From Dyadobacter koreensis (GTDB lineage: Bacteria; Bacteroidota; Bacteroidia; Cytophagales; Spirosomataceae), in the NCBI RefSeq assembly GCF_900108855.1, contig NZ_FNXY01000004.1, positions 372,001-436,000 of the forward strand: a stretch of DNA of 64,000 bases, in the 5' to 3' direction. The translations under genes were made by a program, and so were the position numbers. Each line of letters starts with the position of its first letter. Position 1 is the first letter of the stretch. Shown here piece by piece: positions 1 through 7,903 of this stretch. The notes beneath the pieces were generated by a model. The model was given only the letters and a program-made list of their open reading frames with translations. It ran no database searches and had not been told where the DNA came from.

Positions 1-2
1 TT

Positions 3-1085
3 GCCCTGGTTGTATCGGCTTATGCTTTCAGCGCCGGAGCAGCCGGTTTACTAGCGGCAGGCTTCGCCGACAAGTTTGACAGGAAGAAACTTTTACTGTT
101 TTTTTATGGTGGATTTATTTTTGGAACTCTCCTTTGTGGATTGGCTCCGAACTACCATTTTCTACTGATTGCCAGAATCGTTACAGGAATTTTTGGCGGC
201 GTGATGAGCTCGATCAGCTACGCGATCATTACAGATCTCTTTGCCATTCAGGTTCGCGGGCGCGTTATGGGATTCGTACAGATGGCATTCGCGAGCAGCC
301 AGGTGATTGGTATTCCACTGGGTCTATTTCTGGCAAACATGTTCAACTGGCACGCTCCCTTTCAAATGATCGTAGCATTAAGTATCCTCGTCGCTCTTTC
401 CATTCTGATCTACATGAAACCTATTGATGCGCATTTGAAGTTACAGACCAAAGCCAATGCTTTTCAGCATTTAACGGCCATATTTTCCAATATAAATTAC
501 CTCAAAGCCTTCGCAGCGACCACACTTCTGGCCACGGGTGGCTTTATGCTAATGCCATTCGGGAGTGCATTTGGCGTCCATAATTTGGGAATCAGTATCA
601 CGCAGCTTCCCTACCTGTATATGGTCACAGGCGTGTGTATGCTTTTCGCCAGCCCTATGATCGGGAAACTGAGCGACAATATCGGCAAATATAAAATGTT
701 CCTTATAGGATCGGTTATTACATCAATAATCACCTTAATTTACTGCAATCTCGGCGTCACGCCGCTATGGATAATCATCGTTCTCAATGTCCTTTTGTTT
801 GTCGGAATCACTGCCAGGATGATTTCCGCGAGTGCGTTAATGACTGCTGTGCCAGTACAGCAGGACCGTGGTGCTTTCATGGGTGTCAACGCTTCGATTC
901 AACAAATCGCAGGCGGCATTGCTTCCATCATCGCCGGTATGATCGTGAAAGAAACGCCATCCGGGTATCTGGATAACTACGGTATACTTGGAAATGTCGT
1001 TGTTATCGCGGTCTTCTTTACCGTATTTTTAATGTATAATCTTCATCGATACACATCTGGCATACAGACCCGTAATCACGCCTAG
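3..1085 (+). CDS. MFS transporter, 5' end outside window
   Basis: Major facilitator superfamily permease of the inner membrane. The reading frame is open from the left edge, so the N-terminus is missing; about 360 residues are visible. It opens in a hydrophobic helix followed by the MFS loop motif A-like stretch GFADKFDRKK, then roughly ten further hydrophobic segments with a long polar loop in the middle (around the MKPIDAHLKLQTKANAFQ region) that separates the two halves. The layout resembles AraJ-type drug or sugar efflux proteins, but the substrate cannot be read from the sequence. It stands alone and ends in TAG just before a strong hairpin. Family call is firm, substrate unknown. Confidence 0.85.
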   Translation, partial: ALVVSAYAFSAGAAGLLAAGFADKFDRKKLLLFFYGGFIFGTLLCGLAPNYHFLLIARIVTGIFGGVMSSISYAIITDLFAIQVRGRVMGFVQMAFASSQVIGIPLGLFLANMFNWHAPFQMIVALSILVALSILIYMKPIDAHLKLQTKANAFQHLTAIFSNINYLKAFAATTLLATGGFMLMPFGSAFGVHNLGISITQLPYLYMVTGVCMLFASPMIGKLSDNIGKYKMFLIGSVITSIITLIYCNLGVTPLWIIIVLNVLLFVGITARMISASALMTAVPVQQDRGAFMGVNASIQQIAGGIASIIAGMIVKETPSGYLDNYGILGNVVVIAVFFTVFLMYNLHRYTSGIQTRNHA

Positions 1086-1419
1086 TTGGATAAGAAGCTG
1101 CAAAATCTCGTATAAACATAAATATATCTTGGTATTCCAACGATCGTATTAATTGAAAAAGCCTTTCCTCGAAAGGCTTTTTTAACATACTCATGCTTTT
1201 CAGATATACCATAAAAATATATAAATATCTGTTAAGAGGCTATTTAACGAATTTTAAATATAGAACATATTATACTTTTTATTAATACTATACTTATCAA
1301 TAAAATTAAAACTTTAAAATCTTTTTAGTTTATATTATTAGTTCTATCAATATTTTACCTTTATTTACAAACCAAACGAATTGTAAATTCTTAACTTTTA
1401 ATACATATAATACTTTTAA
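1086..1419. other. AT-rich leader before parA-like gene
   Basis: A 334-base gap with no gene. The first part holds the MFS terminator; from about 1190 to 1419 the DNA is strongly AT-rich compared with its neighbours. A 16-base segment recurs with two mismatches at 1265-1280 (ACATATTATACTTTTT) and 1403-1418 (ACATATAATACTTTTA), the second copy ending directly at the parA ATG. TATCAAT also occurs twice (about 1295 and 1345). It presumably carries the parA promoter and, by analogy with ParA-RHH modules, possibly operator or centromere-like sites; the last point is inference. Confidence 0.5.
1156..1183. terminator. Hairpin terminator after MFS gene
   Basis: GCCTTTC and GAAAGGC form a perfect 7-bp stem around a CTC loop, flanked by A5 on the left and a T run on the right. 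It can therefore act as an intrinsic terminator in both directions. It follows the MFS stop by about 70 bases. Confidence 0.85.
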
Positions 1420-2184
1420 ATGAAGATCATCAGTATTGTTAACAACAAAGGTGGTGTTGGAAAGACTACTTCCGCACAGAGTATCGCAGCGGGTCTTGCT
1501 AAGTTTGCTAATGCACGAGTGCTGGTAATAGACCTGGACGCTCAGGCCAGTTTGACAAAAAGTTTTGGAATTGTTCACAGCGGTTTGAAAAAAGACAGCG
1601 GTTCTTTCATCACGGGAGAATATGAATTTGAAGAAATCGTAAAGCATGTGGGAGATGTGGATATTTTACCTGGTTCAGCAGAAATGAGCCACAAGGAAGA
1701 CACGATCAAGTCAGCTCCGATTTTCCCTTTTAATCTGAAAATTGCACTTGAAAAAATAAAGGACCGTTATGATTTTGTGATCATCGATTGCCCGCCTGCC
1801 CTGAACGGAAATACGAGAATGGCACTAGTTTCCTGCCACCAGTATTATGTGCCATTGCAAGCTGAATTTTTAAGTTATGAAGGTCTTCGCAACTTCCTGG
1901 TTTACTCCGCGGAAATCAAAAAGATAAGTCCGACAACAAACCTTGGCGGCGTATTCGCAACACGGTATAATCCAAAAATAAGAAAGAAAATAAGTCACGA
2001 ACTTATCAGCGCTACTAAGGAGCAACTTGGTGACGTATTTATGAATAGCTATATTCGTGATAATATTGCTTTGTCTGAAGCGCAGGCGGGCGGAACTAAT
2101 ATCTTCGATTATGCCCCAAGCAGTAACGGAGCCGAAGATTATTATAAGCTAACGAAGGAAATTCTGGAACGTATAAACAATTAA
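1420..2184 (+). CDS. parA: ParA/Soj-family partition ATPase
   Basis: Deviant Walker A ATPase of the ParA/MinD superfamily, which moves DNA or protein cargo by dynamic ATP-dependent binding to the nucleoid. The N-terminus carries KGGVGKTT (residues 10-17) with the signature lysine, then VIDLDAQAS (Walker A', about 37-45) and FVIIDCPPA (Walker B, about 115-123). At 254 residues it is the short ParA form without an N-terminal DNA-binding helix-turn-helix. It is followed after 3 bases by a small RHH-like gene, which makes a two-gene unit resembling type Ib plasmid partition loci rather than the ParA-ParB pair of the chromosome. The ATG lacks a Shine-Dalgarno sequence. No replication gene is nearby, so whether it segregates DNA or positions another cargo is open. 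Confidence 0.88.
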   Translation: MKIISIVNNKGGVGKTTSAQSIAAGLAKFANARVLVIDLDAQASLTKSFGIVHSGLKKDSGSFITGEYEFEEIVKHVGDVDILPGSAEMSHKEDTIKSAPIFPFNLKIALEKIKDRYDFVIIDCPPALNGNTRMALVSCHQYYVPLQAEFLSYEGLRNFLVYSAEIKKISPTTNLGGVFATRYNPKIRKKISHELISATKEQLGDVFMNSYIRDNIALSEAQAGGTNIFDYAPSSNGAEDYYKLTKEILERINN

Positions 2185-2187
2185 AAT

Positions 2188-2490
2188 ATGGCAAAGGACA
2201 AGAAATTTGATTTCGCACCTCTTCCCATTGTCTCTGACATCAACGACGATTTTGAAGCAAATTCATCAACAAGTGAAAATAATTCTGCTCCCACAAAAGT
2301 TACATTTGATTGTGACTACGCTCTTCTTGAAAAAATGAAGGACTACGGATATTGGGAAGGACTCACTCAGAAGGATATTATTCTTGAAGCACTGACACGC
2401 TATTTTGACTCAGCGGAGATTCGTCCCCGCCCGGAAAAAATCAGGAATAAAACCAAAGTTGGCCGCAAGCCGAAGTCTTTGGTTAGCTGA
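2188..2490 (+). CDS. Small RHH-like partner of ParA
   Basis: A 100-residue protein translated directly after parA (3-base gap). The first 35 residues are polar and probably disordered. Residues 37-72 (KVTFDCDYALLEKMKDYG to ALTRYFDS) read as a beta strand followed by two helices, the pattern of ribbon-helix-helix DNA-binding proteins such as ParG or Arc. The tail is basic (RPRPEKIRNKTKVGRKPKSL), suitable for DNA contact. In type Ib partition systems such a protein binds the centromere and represses its own operon. The RHH reading comes from pattern only; no homologue was recognised by name. Confidence 0.6.
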   Translation: MAKDKKFDFAPLPIVSDINDDFEANSSTSENNSAPTKVTFDCDYALLEKMKDYGYWEGLTQKDIILEALTRYFDSAEIRPRPEKIRNKTKVGRKPKSLVS

Positions 2491-2499
2491 TAAAAGGAT

Positions 2500-2531
2500 A
2501 ATTGTTGCTGGGTTTTATTCCAGCAACAATT
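2500..2531. terminator. 12-bp stem hairpin between convergent genes
   Basis: AATTGTTGCTGG and CCAGCAACAATT form a perfect 12-bp stem with an 8-base loop. The TAA stop of the minus-strand M64 peptidase lies inside the loop, so its last codons form one arm. No long T run follows on the plus strand, so it may be a weak terminator or an mRNA 3'-end stabiliser shared by both genes. Confidence 0.6.
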
Positions 2532-4332
2532 TCCCGGAAGTCTGATTCTTGCCGTTCGACAGACGGTATACATAGTTACCCGCACTTAATTTTTTTAGGT
2601 TGATTTCCGTTGCCTGCAGGAAAGTTTTCTGAAGCATCTTTCTTCCGCTCAAATCATAAAGTGTGAACTCCGATAATCCTGCAAGCCCGACTTTGATGTA
2701 CACCAGCTCTTTTGCCGGATTTGGAAAGACCTGTACTGCATTTCTGAGATCAGCATCAACGGCTGGAAGTGGGTCAATAATAACTCTTGTCTGCGATCTT
2801 GCTGAACATCCCTTTTTGGTTTTTACCTCAACCTCATATAAACCGGCGTCAGAAAGTCTTGCATTGGTAAATGTGGGATTTTGCAGATTTGATGTAAAAT
2901 CATTTGGGCCTGTCCAATTGTAGCTGTCATTCTCGGAGGCCTTCAAACGAACCGTCGCACCTTCGAAATACGGACCGTCATTGGAAGATGTGACATCCGG
3001 ATTTGGATTCACATTTACTTTCATGAATGCTTCATATGAAACCGCGGACGCATCCCGACACGTAGCACTGTAAGAAGTTGAGCCGGCTGGACGTACGGAA
3101 ATAATCTCCGTCCTTTCACCTGTTGACCACACAATGGAACCCGGGCAGCCAAGTGCAGTAAGAATCGAAGCCTCTCCGGCACAAATAGAATCTTTCGACG
3201 CCAAAATCCGAAACCGTAAAGGAGCGTCCTTCCGCTCGATTTTCCAGCTAATTATTTTTGAGCGTTTAAATTGGCGCTCGTCTTGCTTACTGATAGCAGT
3301 TGAGTCAAAAATGGTAGCAGTCAGCGTTGTGATACGGCTTCTTAGGACATGATACGGAACCGTCAACTTCTCGGTTCTCGTTCTTAGTACGCGCCCATCC
3401 AGGCTCCACTCAACGGAGAGTGAATTGGGATTCGGCTTTAATAATTCCAGAATAAAAGATTGCCCCTGCTGGTTGACGACAACGGGCTCATTATTGGCTG
3501 GAGTAAATTTCTCGACAGGATCAACCAAATCCAGAATTCGCTCCACGGTTGCCTCGCGACATACGTTACAAAACTCTTTATTCAAAACCTCCATCAGGCA
3601 ATTCATGGAAGTTGGCTTGAACCAGTGAGAGGCTTCGCCCTCGCCGTGCCGGAAAACCCCGACATTATTTGCGTGAAGCCAATTTTTCCATTTGATTGAC
3701 CCAGGGTCGCTGTTTCCTGTCATATTTGGTGCCTCCCAGCCATAACCTGAGCCGGCCCAGTATTCGTCATTCAGGCGTGTCAAGGTATGGCCAATCTCAT
3801 GCACACCGATTTTGTTGGCCTGACTATCCAGCGTATGAACAGCAAAAGAACCTCCTGACCCTCCGTACCAGGGAGAATTTGCCAGAATGACGATTAAATC
3901 ATATGAGGGAAAGTTCTTCGCCAGCAGATCAGACAAAGCAGAATAACCAGAAATGGTAACAAGACGGTGAATACTCTGACCAAAAGATGACGCAAAATAG
4001 GTATCCTTTTTCTCGACCGGTTGGTTGGGATAAGCATCAATGGCAGAACCCGGGTTTGTAATACCGCTGTCTTTTGAGGGCGTTCCAATCGAAAAAATAT
4101 TAAAATAATTTCGATACCGATCGTAGGGAGAATAACTCAGAAAAAAGTCAGCAAACTTTTTCGCTTCTGATGCAAATTTCGGCATTTCTTCCTGTGTGAA
4201 ACCATCCCCCAGAATTACAATATTCACACGATTGTCGATCGGGCCGGCCTTGTAGATGGTATCTACAGGAAATTTCTGAGCGCTTGAACACAAAACAGCC
4301 AGACAAGCGAGTATGGTAAAAAATAGTCTCAT
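2515..4332 (-). CDS. Secreted M64 metallopeptidase with T9SS domain
   Basis: A 605-residue exported zinc peptidase. Residues 1-18 are a signal peptide (ends CSSAQ). The M64 (IgA-peptidase-like) catalytic domain spans about 20-290, with HEIGH at 178-182 as the HExxH zinc site and D189/E190 following as the likely third ligand region. A middle part (about 290-520) looks like Ig/PKD-type beta domains, including YNWTGPNDFTSNLQNPTF. The C-terminal 75 residues (from VFPNPAKELV to GKLLLE) form a type A T9SS sorting domain, so the protein should cross the outer membrane through the type IX system and be attached or released at the surface. Its start overlaps the stop of the upstream lipoprotein gene by ATGA, so the two are translationally coupled. 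Natural substrate unknown. Confidence 0.88.
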   Translation of the reverse strand: MRLFFTILACLAVLCSSAQKFPVDTIYKAGPIDNRVNIVILGDGFTQEEMPKFASEAKKFADFFLSYSPYDRYRNYFNIFSIGTPSKDSGITNPGSAIDAYPNQPVEKKDTYFASSFGQSIHRLVTISGYSALSDLLAKNFPSYDLIVILANSPWYGGSGGSFAVHTLDSQANKIGVHEIGHTLTRLNDEYWAGSGYGWEAPNMTGNSDPGSIKWKNWLHANNVGVFRHGEGEASHWFKPTSMNCLMEVLNKEFCNVCREATVERILDLVDPVEKFTPANNEPVVVNQQGQSFILELLKPNPNSLSVEWSLDGRVLRTRTEKLTVPYHVLRSRITTLTATIFDSTAISKQDERQFKRSKIISWKIERKDAPLRFRILASKDSICAGEASILTALGCPGSIVWSTGERTEIISVRPAGSTSYSATCRDASAVSYEAFMKVNVNPNPDVTSSNDGPYFEGATVRLKASENDSYNWTGPNDFTSNLQNPTFTNARLSDAGLYEVEVKTKKGCSARSQTRVIIDPLPAVDADLRNAVQVFPNPAKELVYIKVGLAGLSEFTLYDLSGRKMLQKTFLQATEINLKKLSAGNYVYRLSNGKNQTSGKLLLE

Positions 4333-4823
4333 TTCTTTACCAGAAGACTGTATATTTTCAACTCTCCTTCTGGAGTTACGCTATATAGGTCAATTTTCTC
4401 CCGTGCAGGATCGTCCTGAACACGTATGGAAAGGATGCCTTTCCGAGCTACCTGAGCGTCTTGGCTCAAAGTTCCATCCTTACTGAAAACCTCAACCGAA
4501 CGGAATAAGGGATGTTCGTAGAAAATCTCAACTGGCTGTCTTTTATCAGTAAAAAAATGAACCGCTTTGATTTGATTTTGCTGAATTCTTGCGGAACCAA
4601 GATCTTTCATCCTGCCGTTACCAGCAATTGAATTTACCAATTTTGCCTTAACAGCTGCATTTTTACCTTCCTGAGTGAGCAAAAAATCCAGAAATAAGAT
4701 ATGATCCGCCGCCTGTCTGTCATAGTTTGGAAGCTCACTCGCGCTTACAAACGACTTTGCCTGTTTGCAATTAATCAGTTGCAAACTAAGAATGAAGAGA
4801 AATAGTACAGAACGTTTCAGCAT
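4329..4823 (-). CDS. Putative lipoprotein coupled to M64 peptidase
   Basis: A 164-residue protein with an N-terminal hydrophobic helix ending in LINC at about 16-19, a plausible lipobox, so probably a lipoprotein. The mature part is predicted beta-rich and polar, with no recognised domain. It ends in TGA overlapping the ATG of the M64 peptidase gene. The pairing suggests a shared extracellular role, for example chaperone, inhibitor or anchor of the protease, but nothing in the sequence decides this. A nested inverted repeat lies in its 5' untranslated region. Confidence 0.65.
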   Translation of the reverse strand: MLKRSVLFLFILSLQLINCKQAKSFVSASELPNYDRQAADHILFLDFLLTQEGKNAAVKAKLVNSIAGNGRMKDLGSARIQQNQIKAVHFFTDKRQPVEIFYEHPLFRSVEVFSKDGTLSQDAQVARKGILSIRVQDDPAREKIDLYSVTPEGELKIYSLLVKK

Positions 4824-4871
4824 GTGTATTACTTTTTGGGAGGTCTAAAAATATAGACACTAAAATACACA
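4823..4871 (-). promoter_or_regulatory. Nested inverted repeat in 5' leader
   Basis: TGTGTATT (4823-4830) pairs with AATACACA (4864-4871), and inside it GTCTA (4843-4847) pairs with TAGAC (4854-4858). Read on the minus strand the outer arm AATACACA runs straight into the ATG of the lipoprotein gene, so the leader RNA could fold up to the start codon. This may be an operator or a translational control hairpin; function is inferred only. Confidence 0.35.
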
Positions 4872-4918
4872 AAAGCGTTGCTACGTACAGCATTATTTTA
4901 CCAAAATCTAATTAACGG

Positions 4919-6310
4919 TTACAGAACTCTTACAATCTTTTTCATTTCCTCAAAAACAAAATCAACGTCTTCCCTCGTAGTCAGGTAATTAACAAAAGCT
5001 GCACGAAGGCAGAACTCACCATTTAAAACTGTCGGCGTCATAAATACTTTTCCTGTTTTATTCAACGTGTCCGAAAAAACTGGGGTTTTCTCTGCTTCTT
5101 TCAGTTTAAAACAAACAACATTTAATCTGACAGGGGCCGTCAATTCAAAAGACTCATCTGCTTCCAGGTAGTCACCGAATGCCTTCGCACAGTTCACGCT
5201 ATTTGCAACGATCGATCTAAAACCCTCTTTCCCATACGCAACCAGACTGAACCAGGCTGTTAACGCCCTGAACCGCCGTGAATTCTCCGGTAGAAAATTC
5301 ATATAAGAAAAATTTTCCAGCGGATCACCCAGATATGGGGCGTTGGAATTTTGAAAAGTCTGTACCTGTAATTTCGAATGTTCTTTTCTCGTAAAGAAAA
5401 CTGCACTATCATAAGGCACGTTCATCCATTTATGGCAGTCGATGGTGATACTATCTGCATATTCCCAACCCTTCACCAGGTATTGATAGTCTGCTGAACA
5501 CGCAGCAAAACCGCCAAAGGCGGCGTCCACGTGCATCCAGAAATTATACTTTTCTTTAAGTTTCGCGATAGCAGCTAAATCATCAAAATCAACGGTATTG
5601 ACCGTTCCTGCACTGCAACTAATGATTACCGGTTTCCCCTGCAATTGGAATAATTTCCTTTCCAGAACAGTCAAATCCATGGCTTCACGATTGGGAAGCG
5701 TACCGATTTTGATAATCTTACTGCTGCCAAAACCAAGCATGGATAACGACTTTATCACGGACGAGTGTGGCGTCGCTGCCAAAACCACGATTTCGTCACT
5801 CATTCCATCGCGAGCGATATCTTTTCCAATTTGTAACCCGGCCCATTGCCGTCCAACCGCCAGACCGGTGAAGTTTGACATCGTGGCGCCAGAGACAAAT
5901 CCACCGTTGAATACATCAGGGAGCTCAAATAATTCAGCGATCAGTCGAATGGTTTGCTTCTCCAAAATTGCAGAAATATCCCCGCTTCCATGAGTAGTCT
6001 GCGTGTTTTGATCAAAAACAGATGTTAGCCAGTCCCCGGCCAAAGCAGCCGGCGTTACCCCTCCTACAACATATCCCCAGTAGCGGGGGCCGGCACTTGA
6101 AACGATTATCTTACGGAAATTCTCGTTAAAATAATCCAGTGTCCTCGACGTACCTAAACCGGTGTCCCCGAGCGGCTCTAGATTTACGTCTTGATCCGTA
6201 TGCGAAGTTCGTGCATCATGAAGCGAAGCCAGATAATCGGCACTATATTTTTTTATTTCATCTAAAATCAGCGAAATATCTTCCTGATCAGTTTTTAGTA
6301 CTTTGTTCAT
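4919..6310 (-). CDS. PLP-dependent group II decarboxylase
   Basis: A 463-residue pyridoxal-phosphate enzyme of the group II amino acid decarboxylase family (aromatic-L-amino-acid, glutamate, diaminobutyrate decarboxylases), cytosolic. Visible landmarks: PRYWGY near 75-80, PHSS with cofactor-stacking H182, VDAAFGG with D262 binding the pyridine nitrogen, and the Schiff-base lysine K294 in DCHKWMN. The length fits the family. Bacteroidota members act on aromatic or diamino acids, but substrate-specific residues could not be assigned. It stands alone on the minus strand, with a DinB-like gene about 80 bases upstream in the same direction, and could be co-transcribed with it and the exporter beyond. 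Confidence 0.85.
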   Translation of the reverse strand: MNKVLKTDQEDISLILDEIKKYSADYLASLHDARTSHTDQDVNLEPLGDTGLGTSRTLDYFNENFRKIIVSSAGPRYWGYVVGGVTPAALAGDWLTSVFDQNTQTTHGSGDISAILEKQTIRLIAELFELPDVFNGGFVSGATMSNFTGLAVGRQWAGLQIGKDIARDGMSDEIVVLAATPHSSVIKSLSMLGFGSSKIIKIGTLPNREAMDLTVLERKLFQLQGKPVIISCSAGTVNTVDFDDLAAIAKLKEKYNFWMHVDAAFGGFAACSADYQYLVKGWEYADSITIDCHKWMNVPYDSAVFFTRKEHSKLQVQTFQNSNAPYLGDPLENFSYMNFLPENSRRFRALTAWFSLVAYGKEGFRSIVANSVNCAKAFGDYLEADESFELTAPVRLNVVCFKLKEAEKTPVFSDTLNKTGKVFMTPTVLNGEFCLRAAFVNYLTTREDVDFVFEEMKKIVRVL

Positions 6311-6389
6311 TCTAATAATATAAAACTCTCAAAAAATCATTACCTGGCACAGCGTGACTGCTGGCTATTTATATTTAACTCAAAATCTT

Positions 6390-6857
6390 TTAAACCTTGC
6401 TCTGATTACTATCGGCAATTCTCCGGTGATAATTAATTTGTCCTGTATGCCAGGCCAGATGCTGATACAGATGGGTCAAGATGAATGCATAACTCTGGTG
6501 ACTATGTATCTCAACAACTTCTTGCGGATATTCTTCGGTCAGCAGATCTTCATTCATTTTAAGAATCGCCCCGGGGATTATTTCCAGCAAAAAATCAACC
6601 TCTTCAATCAATTGTTCTTTTGTGAAGATCCGTAAATTAAATTCTGCATCCCGATCTCTGACATATGCGAACCTGCCGATATGTAATCCGATATAACTCC
6701 GGAGATTTCCGATAAGATGCTGGCAGATATTTCCGCCGGAATTGATCGTACCGGGAATTTTCACCCAGAGCGATTCTTCTGTATGGTAAGCCGAAATTTC
6801 CTTTTTCAAACGGTGTAGGTCACGTCGATACAGGAAGACAAATTCATGTAGTTTCAT
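6390..6857 (-). CDS. DinB-like four-helix protein (DUF1572 type)
   Basis: A 155-residue protein of the DinB/YfiT-like metalloenzyme superfamily, which forms a four-helix bundle with a three-histidine metal site. H47 (in CQHLIGN) and H133, H137 in the motif THLYQHLAWHTGQINYHRR match the usual ligand spacing. Family members include thiol S-transferases using bacillithiol or related cofactors, though most are uncharacterised. It begins 12 bases after the EamA exporter gene ends on the minus strand, so the two probably share a transcript. Confidence 0.75.
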   Translation of the reverse strand: MKLHEFVFLYRRDLHRLKKEISAYHTEESLWVKIPGTINSGGNICQHLIGNLRSYIGLHIGRFAYVRDRDAEFNLRIFTKEQLIEEVDFLLEIIPGAILKMNEDLLTEEYPQEVVEIHSHQSYAFILTHLYQHLAWHTGQINYHRRIADSNQSKV

Positions 6858-6868
6858 ATGGTGATGGT

Positions 6869-7771
6869 TTATACTTTACGCTGTTGCAGGCCGTAGCCGG
6901 ACTTTACGAGAAACACACCGGTCATGGTCACAGAAAATGCGATAATTGTATACCAGGTCAACTTCTCATTTAAAATAATGAATCCCAGTAAAATCGCGAC
7001 AAGCGGGTTAACGTAGGCATATACAGAAACGAGACCTGCCGGAAGTTTAGACATCGCATATAAATAGGCCCCAAATGCCAAAATTGACCCGAAACAGATC
7101 AGATAGAGTAAAGCGAGCAGGGAAGTATTGTTCATCGCAGGTATGTGATTCCAGTCCTCGTTGAAAATACTTAAAGCAAACAATCCAATACCACCGGTTA
7201 ACATTTGAACTCCGGCATTAAAAAAAGCACTGGAATTTGATTTGTAAGCCTGGGTATATAACCCGCCGAAACACCAGGAAATACAGGAAAAAAGTGCGAC
7301 AAGAATTCCTTTCAGTCCGTCTTTGTCATGCACAAATTCCAGGTTATCGCTAAAAGTCAGCACAACCCCGGAAAATCCAAGCAGCATACCTGCCATAATC
7401 TGCCAGTTCACTTTTTCATTTTTCCTCAGCATAAGGTTGAGAATGATGGTAAAGATCGGAATAAGTGAACAGATCAGCGCAGCCAGACTGCTTGGAATAT
7501 ATCTGACGGCCCAGCCGACAATACCTGTTCCAAAAGTAATCAAACACAATCCGGGAATAATCTGTAGGCGCGCGTCTCGCCAATCCCAGTTTTTTTCATT
7601 CCCGCTGATAAATAGGAAAGCCAGTAAAAGGGTTCCGGCGATCGTATTTCGGATCCCCATAAACATGAATGCCGGAAAACCTGCCACTCCAATTCGGGCG
7701 ACGAGATAAGTCGTTCCCCAGAAAAAACAAACAAGAATTAATGCTGCATAAGCTCTAAAATTCGGATTCAT
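6869..7771 (-). CDS. EamA/DMT-family exporter
   Basis: A 300-residue inner-membrane protein with ten hydrophobic segments in two repeats of five, the EamA (drug/metabolite transporter) architecture. It starts with AYAALILVCFFWGTTYLVAR, where the FWGT motif is typical of the family, and its second half contains AYLYAMSKLPAGLVSVYAYVNP, also typical. Such proteins export amino acids or metabolites such as cysteine, threonine or aromatic compounds. The divergent neighbour is a MocR-type PLP regulator, a common pairing for EamA genes, and probably controls it. Confidence 0.88.
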   Translation of the reverse strand: MNPNFRAYAALILVCFFWGTTYLVARIGVAGFPAFMFMGIRNTIAGTLLLAFLFISGNEKNWDWRDARLQIIPGLCLITFGTGIVGWAVRYIPSSLAALICSLIPIFTIILNLMLRKNEKVNWQIMAGMLLGFSGVVLTFSDNLEFVHDKDGLKGILVALFSCISWCFGGLYTQAYKSNSSAFFNAGVQMLTGGIGLFALSIFNEDWNHIPAMNNTSLLALLYLICFGSILAFGAYLYAMSKLPAGLVSVYAYVNPLVAILLGFIILNEKLTWYTIIAFSVTMTGVFLVKSGYGLQQRKV

Positions 7772-7833
7772 GACAGAAAGATCAATAGGTATGATTAATG
7801 GTTCTGCAAAAATTCATCATTTAATTCTAAAAA

Positions 7834-7883
7834 AACAGATTCACTTTTTTAAATTAGCAGCATAACAGATATTTCAATCTGTT
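7834..7883. promoter_or_regulatory. AACAGAT boxes, candidate MocR operator
   Basis: AACAGAT occurs at 7834-7840 and again at 7864-7870, 30 bases apart (about three helical turns), and its inverse ATCTGTT follows at 7877-7883, a 7-bp inverted repeat around ATTTCA. The boxes sit in the 132-base gap between the divergent exporter and MocR genes. MocR regulators are known to bind direct repeats in such gaps, so this is a candidate operator. Confidence 0.45.
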
Positions 7884-7903
7884 GTATAAAATGAAAAACC
7901 GAT

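Noticed and set aside
1330-1647. Minus-strand open frame over the parA leader and start
   Set aside because: It overlaps the well-supported parA gene, has no family pattern and reads as AT-rich chance frame.
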